Positions 15,681-24,647 of a stretch of 64,000 nucleotides of DNA are shown piece after piece (within the stretch, counting starts at the first letter, position 1; every line of letters starts with the position of its first letter). The notes beneath the pieces are model-generated. The model saw only the letters and a program-made list of their open reading frames with translations, ran no database searches and had not been told where the DNA came from. Source of the DNA: Ferdinandcohnia sp047246645 (GTDB lineage: Bacteria > Bacillota > Bacilli > Bacillales > Bacillaceae_L). A program made the position numbers and the translations under genes. The stretch is from positions 1 to 64,000 of the forward strand of contig NZ_JBFOKR010000003.1 in assembly GCF_047246645.1 (NCBI RefSeq), read 5' to 3'.

Positions 15681-17030
15681 ATGTGGAAAAAACTTAATAT
15701 CAAATTTAATGATTTAACTCCGGCACAGCTTATATTTGCGTTTTATCTATTAGCTGTAACGGTTTCTGTATTATTACTTAGTTTACCTTTTGCTCATAAG
15801 GAAGGTGTCGAAATTTCTTTTATTGATAGACTTTTTACAGCTGCAAGTGCAGTGAGTGTTACAGGTCTATCAGTTATTTCAATAAAGGATAGCTTTAGTG
15901 TTGCAGGTATTTTTATTTTAATATTAGTCCTACAGGTTGGCGGTATTGGTGTCATGACGCTTGGCACATTTATATGGTTGATCTTTCGTAGGAAAATTGG
16001 GCTCCGTGAGAGACAATTAATCATGGTGGATCAAAACCAGTCACAATTATCTGGACTAGTTAACCTTTTAAAACAAATATTAATCATTATAATTGCCATT
16101 GAAGTCTTTGGTAGTCTTATCTTAAGTCTCTACTTCATGCAGTACTTTCCAACTTGGCAAGAGGCATTTATTAATGGCATTTTTGCTGCAGTGAGTGCAA
16201 CAACTAATGCAGGCTTTGATATAACAGGGAATTCCCTTATCCCATTTGCAAATGATTACTTCGTACAATTTATTACAATCGTTTTAATCATCTTAGGAGC
16301 AATAGGATTTCCTGTCTTAGTAGAAATTAAGGATTTTCTTCTACATAAAAAAGGAAGGTACCGCTTCTCTTTATTTACAAAGGTCACAACTGTAACCTTT
16401 GCTGCTTTAGTTGTTTTTGGAACGTTGATTATCTTACTATTAGAAGCAAATCACTTTTTTGTAGGGAAAAGCTGGCATGAAACCTTCTTTTATTCATTAT
16501 TTCAATCCGTTACCACCCGAAGTGCTGGTCTAGCTACTATGGATGTGAATAACTTTTCGGAGTCTACACTGTTATTTTTGTGTGGAATGATGTTTATTGG
16601 GGCATCACCTAGTTCTGTAGGTGGTGGTATACGAACAACTACCTTTGCGATAAATATCTTATTTTTATACAATTTCGCAAGAGGAAACAAAACAATCAAG
16701 ATTTTTAAAAGAGAAATACACGAAGAAGACATTACAAAATCTTTTGTAGTTACGATATTTGCATTCTTTACTTGTTTTGTTTCAGTTTTGCTATTATCAA
16801 TCACAGAAAGCTTCAGCTTACTTGAAATAGTTTTCGAAGTATCTTCCGCATTTGGAACAACGGGATTATCGATGGGAATTACACCAGACCTTAGTGCCTT
16901 TGGAAAAATACTTATTATGGTATTAATGTTTATTGGAAGGGTAGGCATTCTTTCATTTATCTTTATTATTGGTAAAAAAGAAAAAGACGTAAATTACCAT
17001 TATCCAAAGGAACGATTAATTATCGGTTAA
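15681..17030 (+). CDS. ktrD: Potassium transporter membrane subunit, KtrB/KtrD type
   Basis: 449 residues from the ATG at 15681, which has the better SD (AGGATG); an in-frame ATG at 15672 would add three residues. The protein is a four-repeat M-P-M potassium channel-like transporter. The four filter segments are visible: SVTGLS (about 57-62), SATTNAGFD (about 173-181), SVTTRSAGL (about 275-283) and SAFGTTGLS (about 391-399). The length equals B. subtilis KtrD, and the position after sigI-rsgI-sspD also matches. Its cytoplasmic ring partner KtrC/KtrA is not in the window, as in B. subtilis, where ktrC and ktrD are unlinked. Confidence 0.9.
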   Translation: MWKKLNIKFNDLTPAQLIFAFYLLAVTVSVLLLSLPFAHKEGVEISFIDRLFTAASAVSVTGLSVISIKDSFSVAGIFILILVLQVGGIGVMTLGTFIWLIFRRKIGLRERQLIMVDQNQSQLSGLVNLLKQILIIIIAIEVFGSLILSLYFMQYFPTWQEAFINGIFAAVSATTNAGFDITGNSLIPFANDYFVQFITIVLIILGAIGFPVLVEIKDFLLHKKGRYRFSLFTKVTTVTFAALVVFGTLIILLLEANHFFVGKSWHETFFYSLFQSVTTRSAGLATMDVNNFSESTLLFLCGMMFIGASPSSVGGGIRTTTFAINILFLYNFARGNKTIKIFKREIHEEDITKSFVVTIFAFFTCFVSVLLLSITESFSLLEIVFEVSSAFGTTGLSMGITPDLSAFGKILIMVLMFIGRVGILSFIFIIGKKEKDVNYHYPKERLIIG

Positions 17031-17032
17031 TT

Positions 17033-17062
17033 GTAAAAGCACCCTTCATTGGGTGCTTTTAC
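17033..17062 (+). terminator. Bidirectional terminator between ktrD and the DUF3905-like gene
   Basis: GTAAAAGCACCC pairs with GGGTGCTTTTAC around TTCATT, directly after the ktrD stop. The A/T flanks suit termination from both sides. Confidence 0.85.
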
Positions 17063-17086
17063 TCTTTGAAGAAACATTGTGTAACT

Positions 17087-17443
17087 TTAATCTTTTCCGT
17101 AGCTTGTATCTCTAGTAGGGTGCATGAAGGGGACGCCCTTTGGAGCTTTCTTAGATTCGAGTAATTCTCGATTCTCACTTGTATTCCAGCCTATATCATT
17201 TGTAGGATGTACCCATTCGTCACCAGCCATTACAGAAGGATCCACTTCATCACTCCAGTTGTTTAGTGGAGAATTCGGTGAGTCATAAAAACTGTCCCCG
17301 ATGACAACACCGTGCTCATTTACAAAGGGTTCTTGCATTTTAATGCCAGTTCCTTTGAAGGATGGAGCAGCTATTTGATGAGGTTGGGTTTCATCTAATA
17401 TAGGCGATTGTATCTCTTCATTGTCATTCTTATTAGTAGACAT
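17087..17443 (-). CDS. Small acidic protein, resembles the DUF3905 family
   Basis: The 118-residue soluble protein is rich in Asp, Glu, Asn and Pro and has no signal peptide or membrane segment. The repeated HPTNDIGWNT / HPTRDTSYG elements (about residues 79-88 and 108-116) and WSDEVDPSVMAGDEWVHPT are the conserved parts. I recall this pattern from Bacillus DUF3905 proteins, often found beside spore genes, but I cannot confirm it here. An AGAGGTGTG SD precedes the ATG. Function unknown. Confidence 0.7.
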   Translation of the reverse strand: MSTNKNDNEEIQSPILDETQPHQIAAPSFKGTGIKMQEPFVNEHGVVIGDSFYDSPNSPLNNWSDEVDPSVMAGDEWVHPTNDIGWNTSENRELLESKKAPKGVPFMHPTRDTSYGKD

Positions 17444-17783
17444 GAAAACACACCTCTCATACGTATTTCTCCTTTATAGTGTTCGCAACATATAAAAATT
17501 TATAATAACGGGGAAAAATGCGTGAGTGGGCGATATATCTATCCTAGCGGGACAAATATTTAAATAAATGGGTCATATGTCTGGAGGAACGGTACAAATA
17601 GTAGAATTAACGGGACATAAGTCGAATTTATGTAATAAAAAAGTTACTTTCTTATTGCATTAACTAAAATTTGCGCTGCAAAAGTCACTCTTTTAAACAA
17701 ATTTTTCCGTTTATATATGAACGCTGTTTAGTTAAAACTATCTTTAGTGAGAATATGCTCACATCTTTAAAGGGGGATTTAAC
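17444..17783. other. Intergenic region with short degenerate repeats, no gene seen
   Basis: This 340-base AT-rich spacer holds three loose copies of a GGGACAAATA-like motif (about 17550-17625). Otherwise it contains only the probable leaders of the divergent genes at 17443 and 17784. Confidence 0.4.
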
Positions 17784-17939
17784 ATGAAACGCAAACAAAA
17801 ATTTAATGCTGCTTGGAAAAGTTCTCATACGCCTACAGAAAGTCTACCTGATACGGAGTTTTCTGCAGAAGCTGGATATGAAAACCCAATGAAGGGCTTT
17901 AATCGGAATTCAAAAAAAGGTAACAAAACAGGAGAATAA
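17784..17939 (+). CDS. Small basic hydrophilic protein, 51 aa, unknown
   Basis: The ATG follows a strong SD (AAAGGGGGATTTAAC). The product begins MKRKQKFNAAWKSSHTPTES and ends in a basic NRNSKKGNKTGE tail. It is rich in Lys, Asn and Ser and lacks hydrophobic segments. Such small basic proteins are common among minor spore proteins, but I see no diagnostic family motif. A terminator follows immediately, which supports a real transcription unit. Confidence 0.65.
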   Translation: MKRKQKFNAAWKSSHTPTESLPDTEFSAEAGYENPMKGFNRNSKKGNKTGE

Positions 17940-17948
17940 AACAGTAAA

Positions 17949-17985
17949 AAGAGTCAGCGAAAATTTGCTGACTCTTCCTTTTTTA
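17949..17985 (+). terminator. Terminator after the 51-aa gene
   Basis: AAGAGTCAGC pairs with GCTGACTCTT around an 8-base loop and is followed by CCTTTTTT. The U-tract touches the 3' end of the convergent radical-SAM gene, and the A-rich opposite flank allows it to serve both. Confidence 0.9.
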
Positions 17986-19728
17986 TGATACTGCCTTTGA
18001 GAAAACCTTTGCTTTATGATTAATCGGGTCAAAATAAACAAGTAGATAGCTTTCCTGTTGTTTAATTTCCCCAGTTTGAGTATAAAGTGTAAAATCAAAC
18101 GGGATCTTTTCAACTACAGTATGTTTATACAAGTCTTTTTCATGTAGTTGAAGTTTTTCGTAGTCTTCACCGAGAGACTGTGGATTCTCCACAATATCCG
18201 AATAAAATGCTGCACGCTCCTGTTTATCTACTAAGTCATCCCACCACGGTTTCCGTGGTTTGTATTTTTGATTACGTAAATAATCATACTTCATAATCCC
18301 AACGATGGTGTCTATCGAGTCTCGCTTCCCTGACTGAAGGAATTCAAGAAGTCGTTTAAATAAATCTTCTAGCTGATGTCCAATTCTTGACCAACCCTGT
18401 TTATCCCAAAATGTACCGAACTCTTGGAAAAAGTCAAAAGGAGTCTCAAAGCTTTTCGTAACTAGGTATTCAATGGTTTCATTCATACGGTGGTCGTTCC
18501 AATATTTCTCTAAAACATCCTCAACCTGTTTAATTCTCGTGATGTCATCAAAGCTTAGTACATTATTTCCAAGAATCTCATATGGAGAATGATCCATATA
18601 AATATAATCATGTTCCGCAGCTCGTATGCGAACGCCTGTCCCACGTAACATTTTTAAGAAACCTAATTGAAGCTCCTCTGGACGCATTTCAAAGACATCA
18701 TTAAACGTTTTACGGAAAGAATTATAGTCCTCTTCTGGTAAACCGGCAATTAAGTCTAGGTGCTGGTCAATCTTTCCGCCCTCTTTAACAAGTCTGACTG
18801 TTCGTTCTAGCTTTGAGAAGTTCTGTCTTCTCTGCACCAACTCATTTGTGGCATCATTTGTTGATTGCACGCCTATCTCAAATCTGAATAATCCTGCTGG
18901 CGCATTTTGGTTCAAGAACTCAATAACTTCAGGACGCATGATATCAGCGGTTATCTCAAATTGAAAAACAGTACCTGGCTTATGCTCATCAATTAGAAAT
19001 TGGAACATTTCCATTGCGTAGCTTCTACTTATATTGAACGTCCGGTCCACAAACTTAATAGTCTTCGCACCATTCTCCATAAGAAAACGAATATCTTCTT
19101 TAATTTTTTCTCTATCAAAATAGCGAACTCCCACTTCAATTGAAGAAAGGCAGAATTGACAATTAAATGGACAACCACGGCTTGTCTCAATATAGGTTAC
19201 ACGCTTTGACAGGTGAGGAAGATCCTCTTCAAATCGGAAAGGAGATGGAAGTTCCTTCAAATCAAGCTTATTTCGTTGAGGATTAATAATTACATTATCA
19301 TCCTTTCGAAGTGCAACTCCGCTGATTTTTTCAGTACTTTGGCCGTCGCGAATAGCAGTTAACAGCTGTTTAAAAGTTTCTTCTCCTTCGCCAATCACAA
19401 GAAAATCTACTTCAGGTATGCGTTCTAACCATTCCTTAACATCATAGGTCACCTCAGGGCCACCTAAAACAATAAGTAACTCTGGATTGATTTTTTTTAG
19501 CATCTTTATAACTTTAATGGTTTCTTCTATATTCCAGATATAGCAGCTAAATCCTACTATATCAGGTTTTTTACTGTATAGGTCAGTTACGATATTCATT
19601 GCTGGATCCTTGATTGTATACTCTGCTAGTGTTACATCAAATTCCGGTGCAGCATATGCCTTTAAATAGCGGATCGAAAGACTGGTGTGAATGTATTTTG
19701 CATTTAGTGTACTTATAATAATGTTCAT
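17983..19728 (-). CDS. B12-binding-domain radical SAM protein (DUF4080 type)
   Basis: The 581-residue protein combines an N-terminal cobalamin-binding-like domain (about 1-130, GGPEVTYD), a radical SAM core with the [4Fe-4S] motif CPFNCQFC (Cys186, 190, 193), and a C-terminal DUF4080-like region (about 370-575). The YIETSRGCPF lead-in is typical. Members are widespread in Bacillus; the reaction is not established to my knowledge. The gene stands alone between terminated neighbours. Confidence 0.88.
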   Translation of the reverse strand: MNIIISTLNAKYIHTSLSIRYLKAYAAPEFDVTLAEYTIKDPAMNIVTDLYSKKPDIVGFSCYIWNIEETIKVIKMLKKINPELLIVLGGPEVTYDVKEWLERIPEVDFLVIGEGEETFKQLLTAIRDGQSTEKISGVALRKDDNVIINPQRNKLDLKELPSPFRFEEDLPHLSKRVTYIETSRGCPFNCQFCLSSIEVGVRYFDREKIKEDIRFLMENGAKTIKFVDRTFNISRSYAMEMFQFLIDEHKPGTVFQFEITADIMRPEVIEFLNQNAPAGLFRFEIGVQSTNDATNELVQRRQNFSKLERTVRLVKEGGKIDQHLDLIAGLPEEDYNSFRKTFNDVFEMRPEELQLGFLKMLRGTGVRIRAAEHDYIYMDHSPYEILGNNVLSFDDITRIKQVEDVLEKYWNDHRMNETIEYLVTKSFETPFDFFQEFGTFWDKQGWSRIGHQLEDLFKRLLEFLQSGKRDSIDTIVGIMKYDYLRNQKYKPRKPWWDDLVDKQERAAFYSDIVENPQSLGEDYEKLQLHEKDLYKHTVVEKIPFDFTLYTQTGEIKQQESYLLVYFDPINHKAKVFSKAVS

Positions 19729-19846
19729 TATCTTACTCCTTAAATTACTTCTTTAACTTATATATTTTATCACACCTGGGAAGGACCACCAAATATATTC
19801 AAAGATGCACCTGTTACAATACAAAATACTATCTGTTATATATTTT

Positions 19847-19860
19847 TGTTAACGTTAACA
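19847..19860. promoter_or_regulatory. CcpA cre site upstream of the 2-oxoacid oxidoreductase operon
   Basis: TGTTAACGTTAACA is a perfect 14-base palindrome and fits the cre consensus TGWNANCGNTNWCA at every position. It lies about 110 bases upstream of the predicted start of transcription. Confidence 0.6.
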
Positions 19861-19914
19861 ACATGTTCATATAAGTATTAAATTTAAAAATATTTCTTCT
19901 GTATTACTAAAAGT

Positions 19915-19957
19915 TATGATATTTGTCACAGTAAATTTTTTTTGTTTTCTTTAAAAT
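19915..19957 (+). promoter_or_regulatory. Fnr-type dyad and -10 element before the 2-oxoacid oxidoreductase operon
   Basis: TATGA-N6-TCACA (19915-19930) differs by one base from the Bacillus Fnr box TGTGA-N6-TCACA. A -10 hexamer TAAAAT sits at 19952-19957. If transcription starts near 19964 the dyad is centred at -41.5, the class II activator position. This geometry also argues for the downstream ATG at 20017 as the start of the first gene. Confidence 0.55.
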
Positions 19958-20016
19958 AGGAAGGGATATTGTTATTGCCAAATTTTGATTTGGCTAAAAA
20001 GGAACGGGGGAAGGCC

Positions 20017-21030
20017 ATGTCTATTTTACCTAATAAGAATCAATTGGGTTTTTATGAAATCAGACTAGAATCAATTGGAGGACTTGGAGCAAATCTTGCT
20101 GGCAAAATGCTTGCAGAAGCAGGAGTACTCGGACTTGGATTGAACGGGTCTAATTTTGCATCCTATGGATCAGAAAAAAAAGGCTCGCCAGTAAAGAGTT
20201 TTGTACGTTTTAGTGACGGAGATGTTGAAATTCGTGACCACAGTCCGATTGAACAACCACATGTAATTGGTGTATTTCATGAGGCGTTGTATAAGACAGT
20301 TAATGTAGTTAGCGGGTTAAATCCAAATGGCATTGTCCTTGTTAATACGACAAGAAATTTTGACGAAGTAAAAACAGACTTACAACTTGAATATGGGACA
20401 TTAGCAATCGTCGATGCTTTGGGAATCGCAGTTGAAGAAAAAACAAAAGTAAACACAGCCATGTTAGGTGCATTATTTAGAATTTGTAATTTTCTTGACC
20501 CTGAAGCGATGCGACAAGTAATTAGAAGAACTTTTGAAAAAAAGTATCCTCACTTAGTTGAACCAAATATTAGAACTTTTGACCGTGGGTATAACGAGGT
20601 TACCTTCAAAACATACCAAAAGCCTGAAAATGCAGTAGGGAAAACTTTTGCGAGAACGGAATCTCTTCTAGGTTACGAAACACAGGAGATTGGTGGAGTG
20701 ATTACAGCTAATGCAAATAGTATTCTTAAGGATTTGAGTGGTTCTCGTCAAGGCTTTCTGCCACAATTCGAAAAGGAGAAATGTATTAATTGTGCACAAT
20801 GTGATACGGTTTGTCCGGACCTTTGTTTTGTATGGGAAGAGGGTGTTGATAAGCGCGGGCGTAAGCAAATGTTTTTACAAGGAATTGATTATCAATATTG
20901 CAAGGGCTGTTTAAAATGTGTAGAGGCTTGTCCAACAGATGCATTATCAGACATGAGAGAAATGATAGGTTATGCAGAGCAAAATCGAGTACCGCAGAAG
21001 TTTCCGGTCTTTGCAGGAGGGATTCAATAA
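20017..21030 (+). CDS. 2-oxoacid:ferredoxin oxidoreductase, gamma domain plus 2x[4Fe-4S] ferredoxin subunit
   Basis: 337 residues from ATG 20017 (SD GGGGGAAGG). An in-frame TTG at 19969 would add 16 residues but falls almost on the predicted transcription start. The N-terminal part is the gamma/POR_C-type domain (ESIGGLGANLAGKMLAEAG). The C-terminal part holds two ferredoxin clusters, CINCAQCDTVC (Cys256-266) and CKGCLKCVEAC (Cys295-305). It passes electrons from the catalytic subunit to external ferredoxin. The stop overlaps the next ATG (TAATG), so the pair is coupled. Confidence 0.92.
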   Translation: MSILPNKNQLGFYEIRLESIGGLGANLAGKMLAEAGVLGLGLNGSNFASYGSEKKGSPVKSFVRFSDGDVEIRDHSPIEQPHVIGVFHEALYKTVNVVSGLNPNGIVLVNTTRNFDEVKTDLQLEYGTLAIVDALGIAVEEKTKVNTAMLGALFRICNFLDPEAMRQVIRRTFEKKYPHLVEPNIRTFDRGYNEVTFKTYQKPENAVGKTFARTESLLGYETQEIGGVITANANSILKDLSGSRQGFLPQFEKEKCINCAQCDTVCPDLCFVWEEGVDKRGRKQMFLQGIDYQYCKGCLKCVEACPTDALSDMREMIGYAEQNRVPQKFPVFAGGIQ

Positions 21031-23324
21031 TGGCAGTGTTAGAAGAAGAAGTAAGTGCGAAAAAACTAGCTGAGCAAGTAGTTACATTCGAATCAGGAAA
21101 TGAAATGGCTGCAATGGCCGCAGCTCAAATTAATTATCATATCATGGGGTATTTTCCAATTACTCCATCGACAGAGGTTGCACAATACTTAGATCAAATG
21201 AAAGCTCGGGGCGAGCATGACATTAAATTAATCCCTGCAGATGGAGAACATGGTTCAGCAGGAATATGCTATGGAGCTGCCGTAACAGGTGCGCGTGTTT
21301 TTAATGCAACAAGTGCAAATGGATTCCTGTATATGATTGAACAGCTCCCGGTGCAATCAGGTACCCGTTTTCCAATGGTGATGAATCTTGTTACACGAGC
21401 AGTAAGTGGTCCACTTGATATACGTGGAGATCACTCTGACCTTTATTATGGTTTAAATATTGGCTGGGTAATTTTAACAGCGAGAACTCCACAAGCTGTT
21501 TATGATATGAATATCATGGCTTTGAAAATTGCTGAGCATTCTGATGTTCGCCTACCTGTAATTGTTGCATATGATGGTTTTTTCACATCTCATCAAAAGC
21601 GAAAGGTGAACTATTTTAAAGATAGAAAAGTAGTACAAGATTTTGTAGGAGAGTGTCCAACAGATTACCCACAGGTTAGAGATCCGAAACGACCTGTTGT
21701 TGTAGGGGCACATATGGATGGAAACGATCTTTTAAATAATAACTACCAGCAATCAGAAGCACTTTATCGTGCCGGGGATGTATTTGAGCAAGTTGCGAAG
21801 GAATATGCTCTCTTGTCAGGAAGAGAATATCCTGTATTAGATTTATATAAAATGGAAGACGCAGAAGTAGCATTATTTTTATTAAATTCTGCGGCAGAGT
21901 CAGCAAAAGATGTCGTTGATAAACTACGCGAGAGAGGTATTAAAGCAGGTATAATTAGTCCAAATATCATACGTCCATTCCCAGCAGAACATATTCGTAA
22001 GGCACTGAAAAATGTGAAGGCGTTACTTGTAGGTGAGCGTGCTGATTCTTACGGAGCAAATGGGCCAAACCTGACACACGAAGTTAAATCTGCGTTGCAG
22101 GATGATAAAGAAAATAAAACAATCGTTCTTAGTCGTGTGTTCGGAATCGGTGGAAAAGACTTTTATGCAGATGATGCTGAAAACTTCTTTTCAATGACAA
22201 TTGATGCGATGGAAAAGGGCTATGCAGAGAAACCGTTTGATTACTATGGGCATAAGCCAGGTAAAAAAGAGAATAAAATAAAACCTGTAATTGAACCACA
22301 ATACGGTGATGTATATAAAACCGGATTAATTGAAGTCAAACAGGATGAGGAAACCAAGAAACTCAAGGTTAAAATTCCACCAATGCGGGCTTTAACAACT
22401 AAACCAAAACGAATTTCGTCTGGCCATGGTGCATGTCCTGGTTGTGGGATCTTCCCAGGTCTTGAACTGTTTTTTAAAGGAATAGAAGGGGATGTTGTAG
22501 TTCTTTATCAAACAGGTTGCGCGTATGTTACAACGACCGGATACCCTTATAATTCCCATAAACAAACGATGGTTCATAATCTTTTCCAAAATGGAGCGGC
22601 TACACTTTCCGGTACTGTAGAAGCATTCTTCGAATTGAAACGTAGAGGAGAAATTGATGTTCCGGAAGACCCTACATTTGTGATGGTAACAGGGGACGGT
22701 GGAATGGATATAGGTATGGGCTCTGCTATTGGAACTGCCCTGCGGAATCATAAGGTTATCATGCTTGAGTATGATAATGAGGGATATATGAATACAGGAT
22801 CTCAAATGTCTTACTCAACACCACTTGGACATATGACAAGTACATCAGGTGTAGGGAAAGCACAAAAAGGGAAGGCGTTCCATCATAAAGACACGCCGCA
22901 AATTATGGCAGCTACCAATATACCATATGTCTTTACAGGAACCGAAGCCTTTCCGCAAGACCTTGTAAAGAAAGCTGCAAAAGCACAATGGTACGCTCTG
23001 AATGTTGGTGCTGTATATGGGAAACTATTAATAACTTGCCCACTGAATTGGAAGTCAGAGGATCGTTACGGTGAAACCATTATGAAAGCAGCAGTAGATT
23101 CATGCTTCTTCCCACTTTATGAAATTGAACAGGGAGAAACAGCGATTACGTACAATCCAGAGGATAAAAATAAGCGAATCCCATTAAGTGACTGGTTAAA
23201 ATACATGGGTAAAACAAAACATCTGTTAAAAGAAGAAAACATAGATATGCTTACAGAATTTGAAGAAGAAGTTGAACGAAGATGGCAACGAATTAAAGCA
23301 CGCCATGAGAATCCGTTTCTATAA
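21030..23324 (+). CDS. 2-oxoacid:ferredoxin oxidoreductase, fused alpha-beta catalytic subunit
   Basis: The 764-residue protein oxidatively decarboxylates a 2-oxoacid with CoA and passes electrons to iron-sulfur clusters. The alpha part (about 20-430) begins with FESGNEMAAMAA and the GYFPITPSTEVA pyrimidine-domain motif. The beta part (about 450-764) has the TPP-binding GHGACPGCG and VTGDGGMDIG motifs followed by DNEGYMNTG. Fusion of alpha and beta in one chain differs from the usual separate KorA/KorB pair. The ATG overlaps the stop of the ferredoxin subunit gene; an upstream extension is a frame artefact. Which 2-oxoacid is used cannot be read. Confidence 0.92.
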   Translation: MAVLEEEVSAKKLAEQVVTFESGNEMAAMAAAQINYHIMGYFPITPSTEVAQYLDQMKARGEHDIKLIPADGEHGSAGICYGAAVTGARVFNATSANGFLYMIEQLPVQSGTRFPMVMNLVTRAVSGPLDIRGDHSDLYYGLNIGWVILTARTPQAVYDMNIMALKIAEHSDVRLPVIVAYDGFFTSHQKRKVNYFKDRKVVQDFVGECPTDYPQVRDPKRPVVVGAHMDGNDLLNNNYQQSEALYRAGDVFEQVAKEYALLSGREYPVLDLYKMEDAEVALFLLNSAAESAKDVVDKLRERGIKAGIISPNIIRPFPAEHIRKALKNVKALLVGERADSYGANGPNLTHEVKSALQDDKENKTIVLSRVFGIGGKDFYADDAENFFSMTIDAMEKGYAEKPFDYYGHKPGKKENKIKPVIEPQYGDVYKTGLIEVKQDEETKKLKVKIPPMRALTTKPKRISSGHGACPGCGIFPGLELFFKGIEGDVVVLYQTGCAYVTTTGYPYNSHKQTMVHNLFQNGAATLSGTVEAFFELKRRGEIDVPEDPTFVMVTGDGGMDIGMGSAIGTALRNHKVIMLEYDNEGYMNTGSQMSYSTPLGHMTSTSGVGKAQKGKAFHHKDTPQIMAATNIPYVFTGTEAFPQDLVKKAAKAQWYALNVGAVYGKLLITCPLNWKSEDRYGETIMKAAVDSCFFPLYEIEQGETAITYNPEDKNKRIPLSDWLKYMGKTKHLLKEENIDMLTEFEEEVERRWQRIKARHENPFL

Positions 23325-23332
23325 AATAGTAG

Positions 23333-23364
23333 GAGACCTGCATTTGATGTGGGTCTCTTTTTTT
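23333..23364 (+). terminator. Terminator of the 2-oxoacid oxidoreductase operon
   Basis: GAGACCTGCA pairs with TGTGGGTCTC (one G-U pair) and is followed by seven Ts, nine bases after the stop. The rest of 23365-23626 shows no gene. Confidence 0.85.
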
Positions 23365-23626
23365 ACAATAAGGAGGTAAGGATTCTTTCTTAACGAATTA
23401 GAGGAAATACATCTCTGTGTTCTCCTTTACAAGACTAGTCAACCGACGAGTTTCTGATATGTTCACAGCTTTTTTATCGGATAGGAGTGCTCTAATGGAC
23501 ATGCGCGTTGATCAAATGAATGTTCTTCGAACCACTTATTAAGTATAGGGGAGGCTAGTAACAAATCAATATTCTAAAAGAACGAGGGGAAAATAAGCAA
23601 TAAATGACATAAAGCGAGGAGTTTTT

Positions 23627-24352
23627 ATGAAAAAGTCTTTACTATGTCTGTTACTATTACTGGTTCCTTCACATGCTTTTGCACAAGGGAAAGTACCGAT
23701 TTTGGTATATCATTTCATTGACGAGTATAAAGGAATGGGTTCTAGGGAGTTATATGTAACACCGGAAAATTTCGAACAGCAAATGATGTATTTGCGAGAT
23801 CATGGCTTTACCTTATTAACGTTTGAACGTTGGCAGGACATTGGTAAAGTAAACAAGCCCATTTTTATTACTTTTGATGATGGCTACAAAAACAATCTAA
23901 AGGCATTTGCTATCTTTCAAAAGCTGAAAACAGAACAATTTCAACCAACAGGGACTATTTTTGTCATTTCAGACTTCATTGGACAATCGAACCGTTTATC
24001 ACAATCGGATATAAAAATGATGGCAAATTCCGGCATTATTTCTATACAGTCTCACACCGCGACTCACCCCGATTTAACAAAAATAAAAGATTATGAATTT
24101 GAACTGAAAGTATCCAAGAATAAGATTCAAAAAATAACGGGTAAACCGGTGATTGCTATTGCCTATCCCTATGGAACATGGAATAACGAAGTGGTAGAAA
24201 ATACGAAGAAATATTATATGTTTGGGCTCACCACTACACCTGAGGCATTTTCTAAAAAGGGGATAAAAGATGAGATTTATTTATTACCGCGAATTTATGT
24301 GAAGTATTCGACTAGGCTGGATGACTTTGCAAAAATTGTTGAAGGAGAATAA
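23627..24352 (+). CDS. Secreted polysaccharide deacetylase (NodB domain)
   Basis: The 241-residue protein has a Sec signal peptide (MKKSLLCLLLLLVPSHAFAQG, cleavage near residue 20) and a NodB catalytic domain. The metal/base motif FITFDDGY (about 82-89) and the zinc motif HTATHPD (about 138-144) are present. It probably removes N- or O-acetyl groups from cell-wall or extracellular polysaccharide. The ATG has an AGCGAGGAG SD. It appears monocistronic. The specific substrate is unknown. Confidence 0.88.
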   Translation: MKKSLLCLLLLLVPSHAFAQGKVPILVYHFIDEYKGMGSRELYVTPENFEQQMMYLRDHGFTLLTFERWQDIGKVNKPIFITFDDGYKNNLKAFAIFQKLKTEQFQPTGTIFVISDFIGQSNRLSQSDIKMMANSGIISIQSHTATHPDLTKIKDYEFELKVSKNKIQKITGKPVIAIAYPYGTWNNEVVENTKKYYMFGLTTTPEAFSKKGIKDEIYLLPRIYVKYSTRLDDFAKIVEGE

Positions 24353-24564
24353 TTCTACAAAACATCCGTATCACCCTTTCAAACGTCAACATATTGAAGA
24401 TACTTGTTTAAGGTCTGATTTTATCTTATCAGGGTGTTCTTCAGAGGGGAATACAGGCTAAAGAATTCGCGTATGGTATACGTGAAATTTGCTTCAAGAT
24501 AACAATTACCTCAGATAGGGGAGAGTGAGAAATAAAAAGTATTTAGACAAATTCTCCGAATTTA

Positions 24565-24593
24565 TTTCATTATCCGACAATTTACTCTATAAT
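24565..24593 (+). promoter_or_regulatory. Sigma-A-like promoter of the chemoreceptor gene
   Basis: TTTCAT, a 17-base spacer and TATAAT at 24588-24593 lie about 55 bases before the ATG. The -35 is weak. No sigma-D -10 (GCCGATAT) is visible. Confidence 0.4.
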
Positions 24594-24647
24594 AGTAAGA
24601 AAAAAAGAAATATTTCCTTTCTTTAGTATATTATAGGGGGCAAATAC

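Noticed and set aside
19969..20016. TTG start 16 codons upstream of the ferredoxin-gamma subunit gene
   Set aside because: It would begin about five bases after the predicted transcription start, whereas the ATG at 20017 has a strong SD and the usual MS-start of the family.
20898..21029. Upstream extension of the alpha-beta subunit frame
   Set aside because: It overlaps the ferredoxin domain of the preceding gene in another frame; the TAATG junction at 21030 is the natural start.
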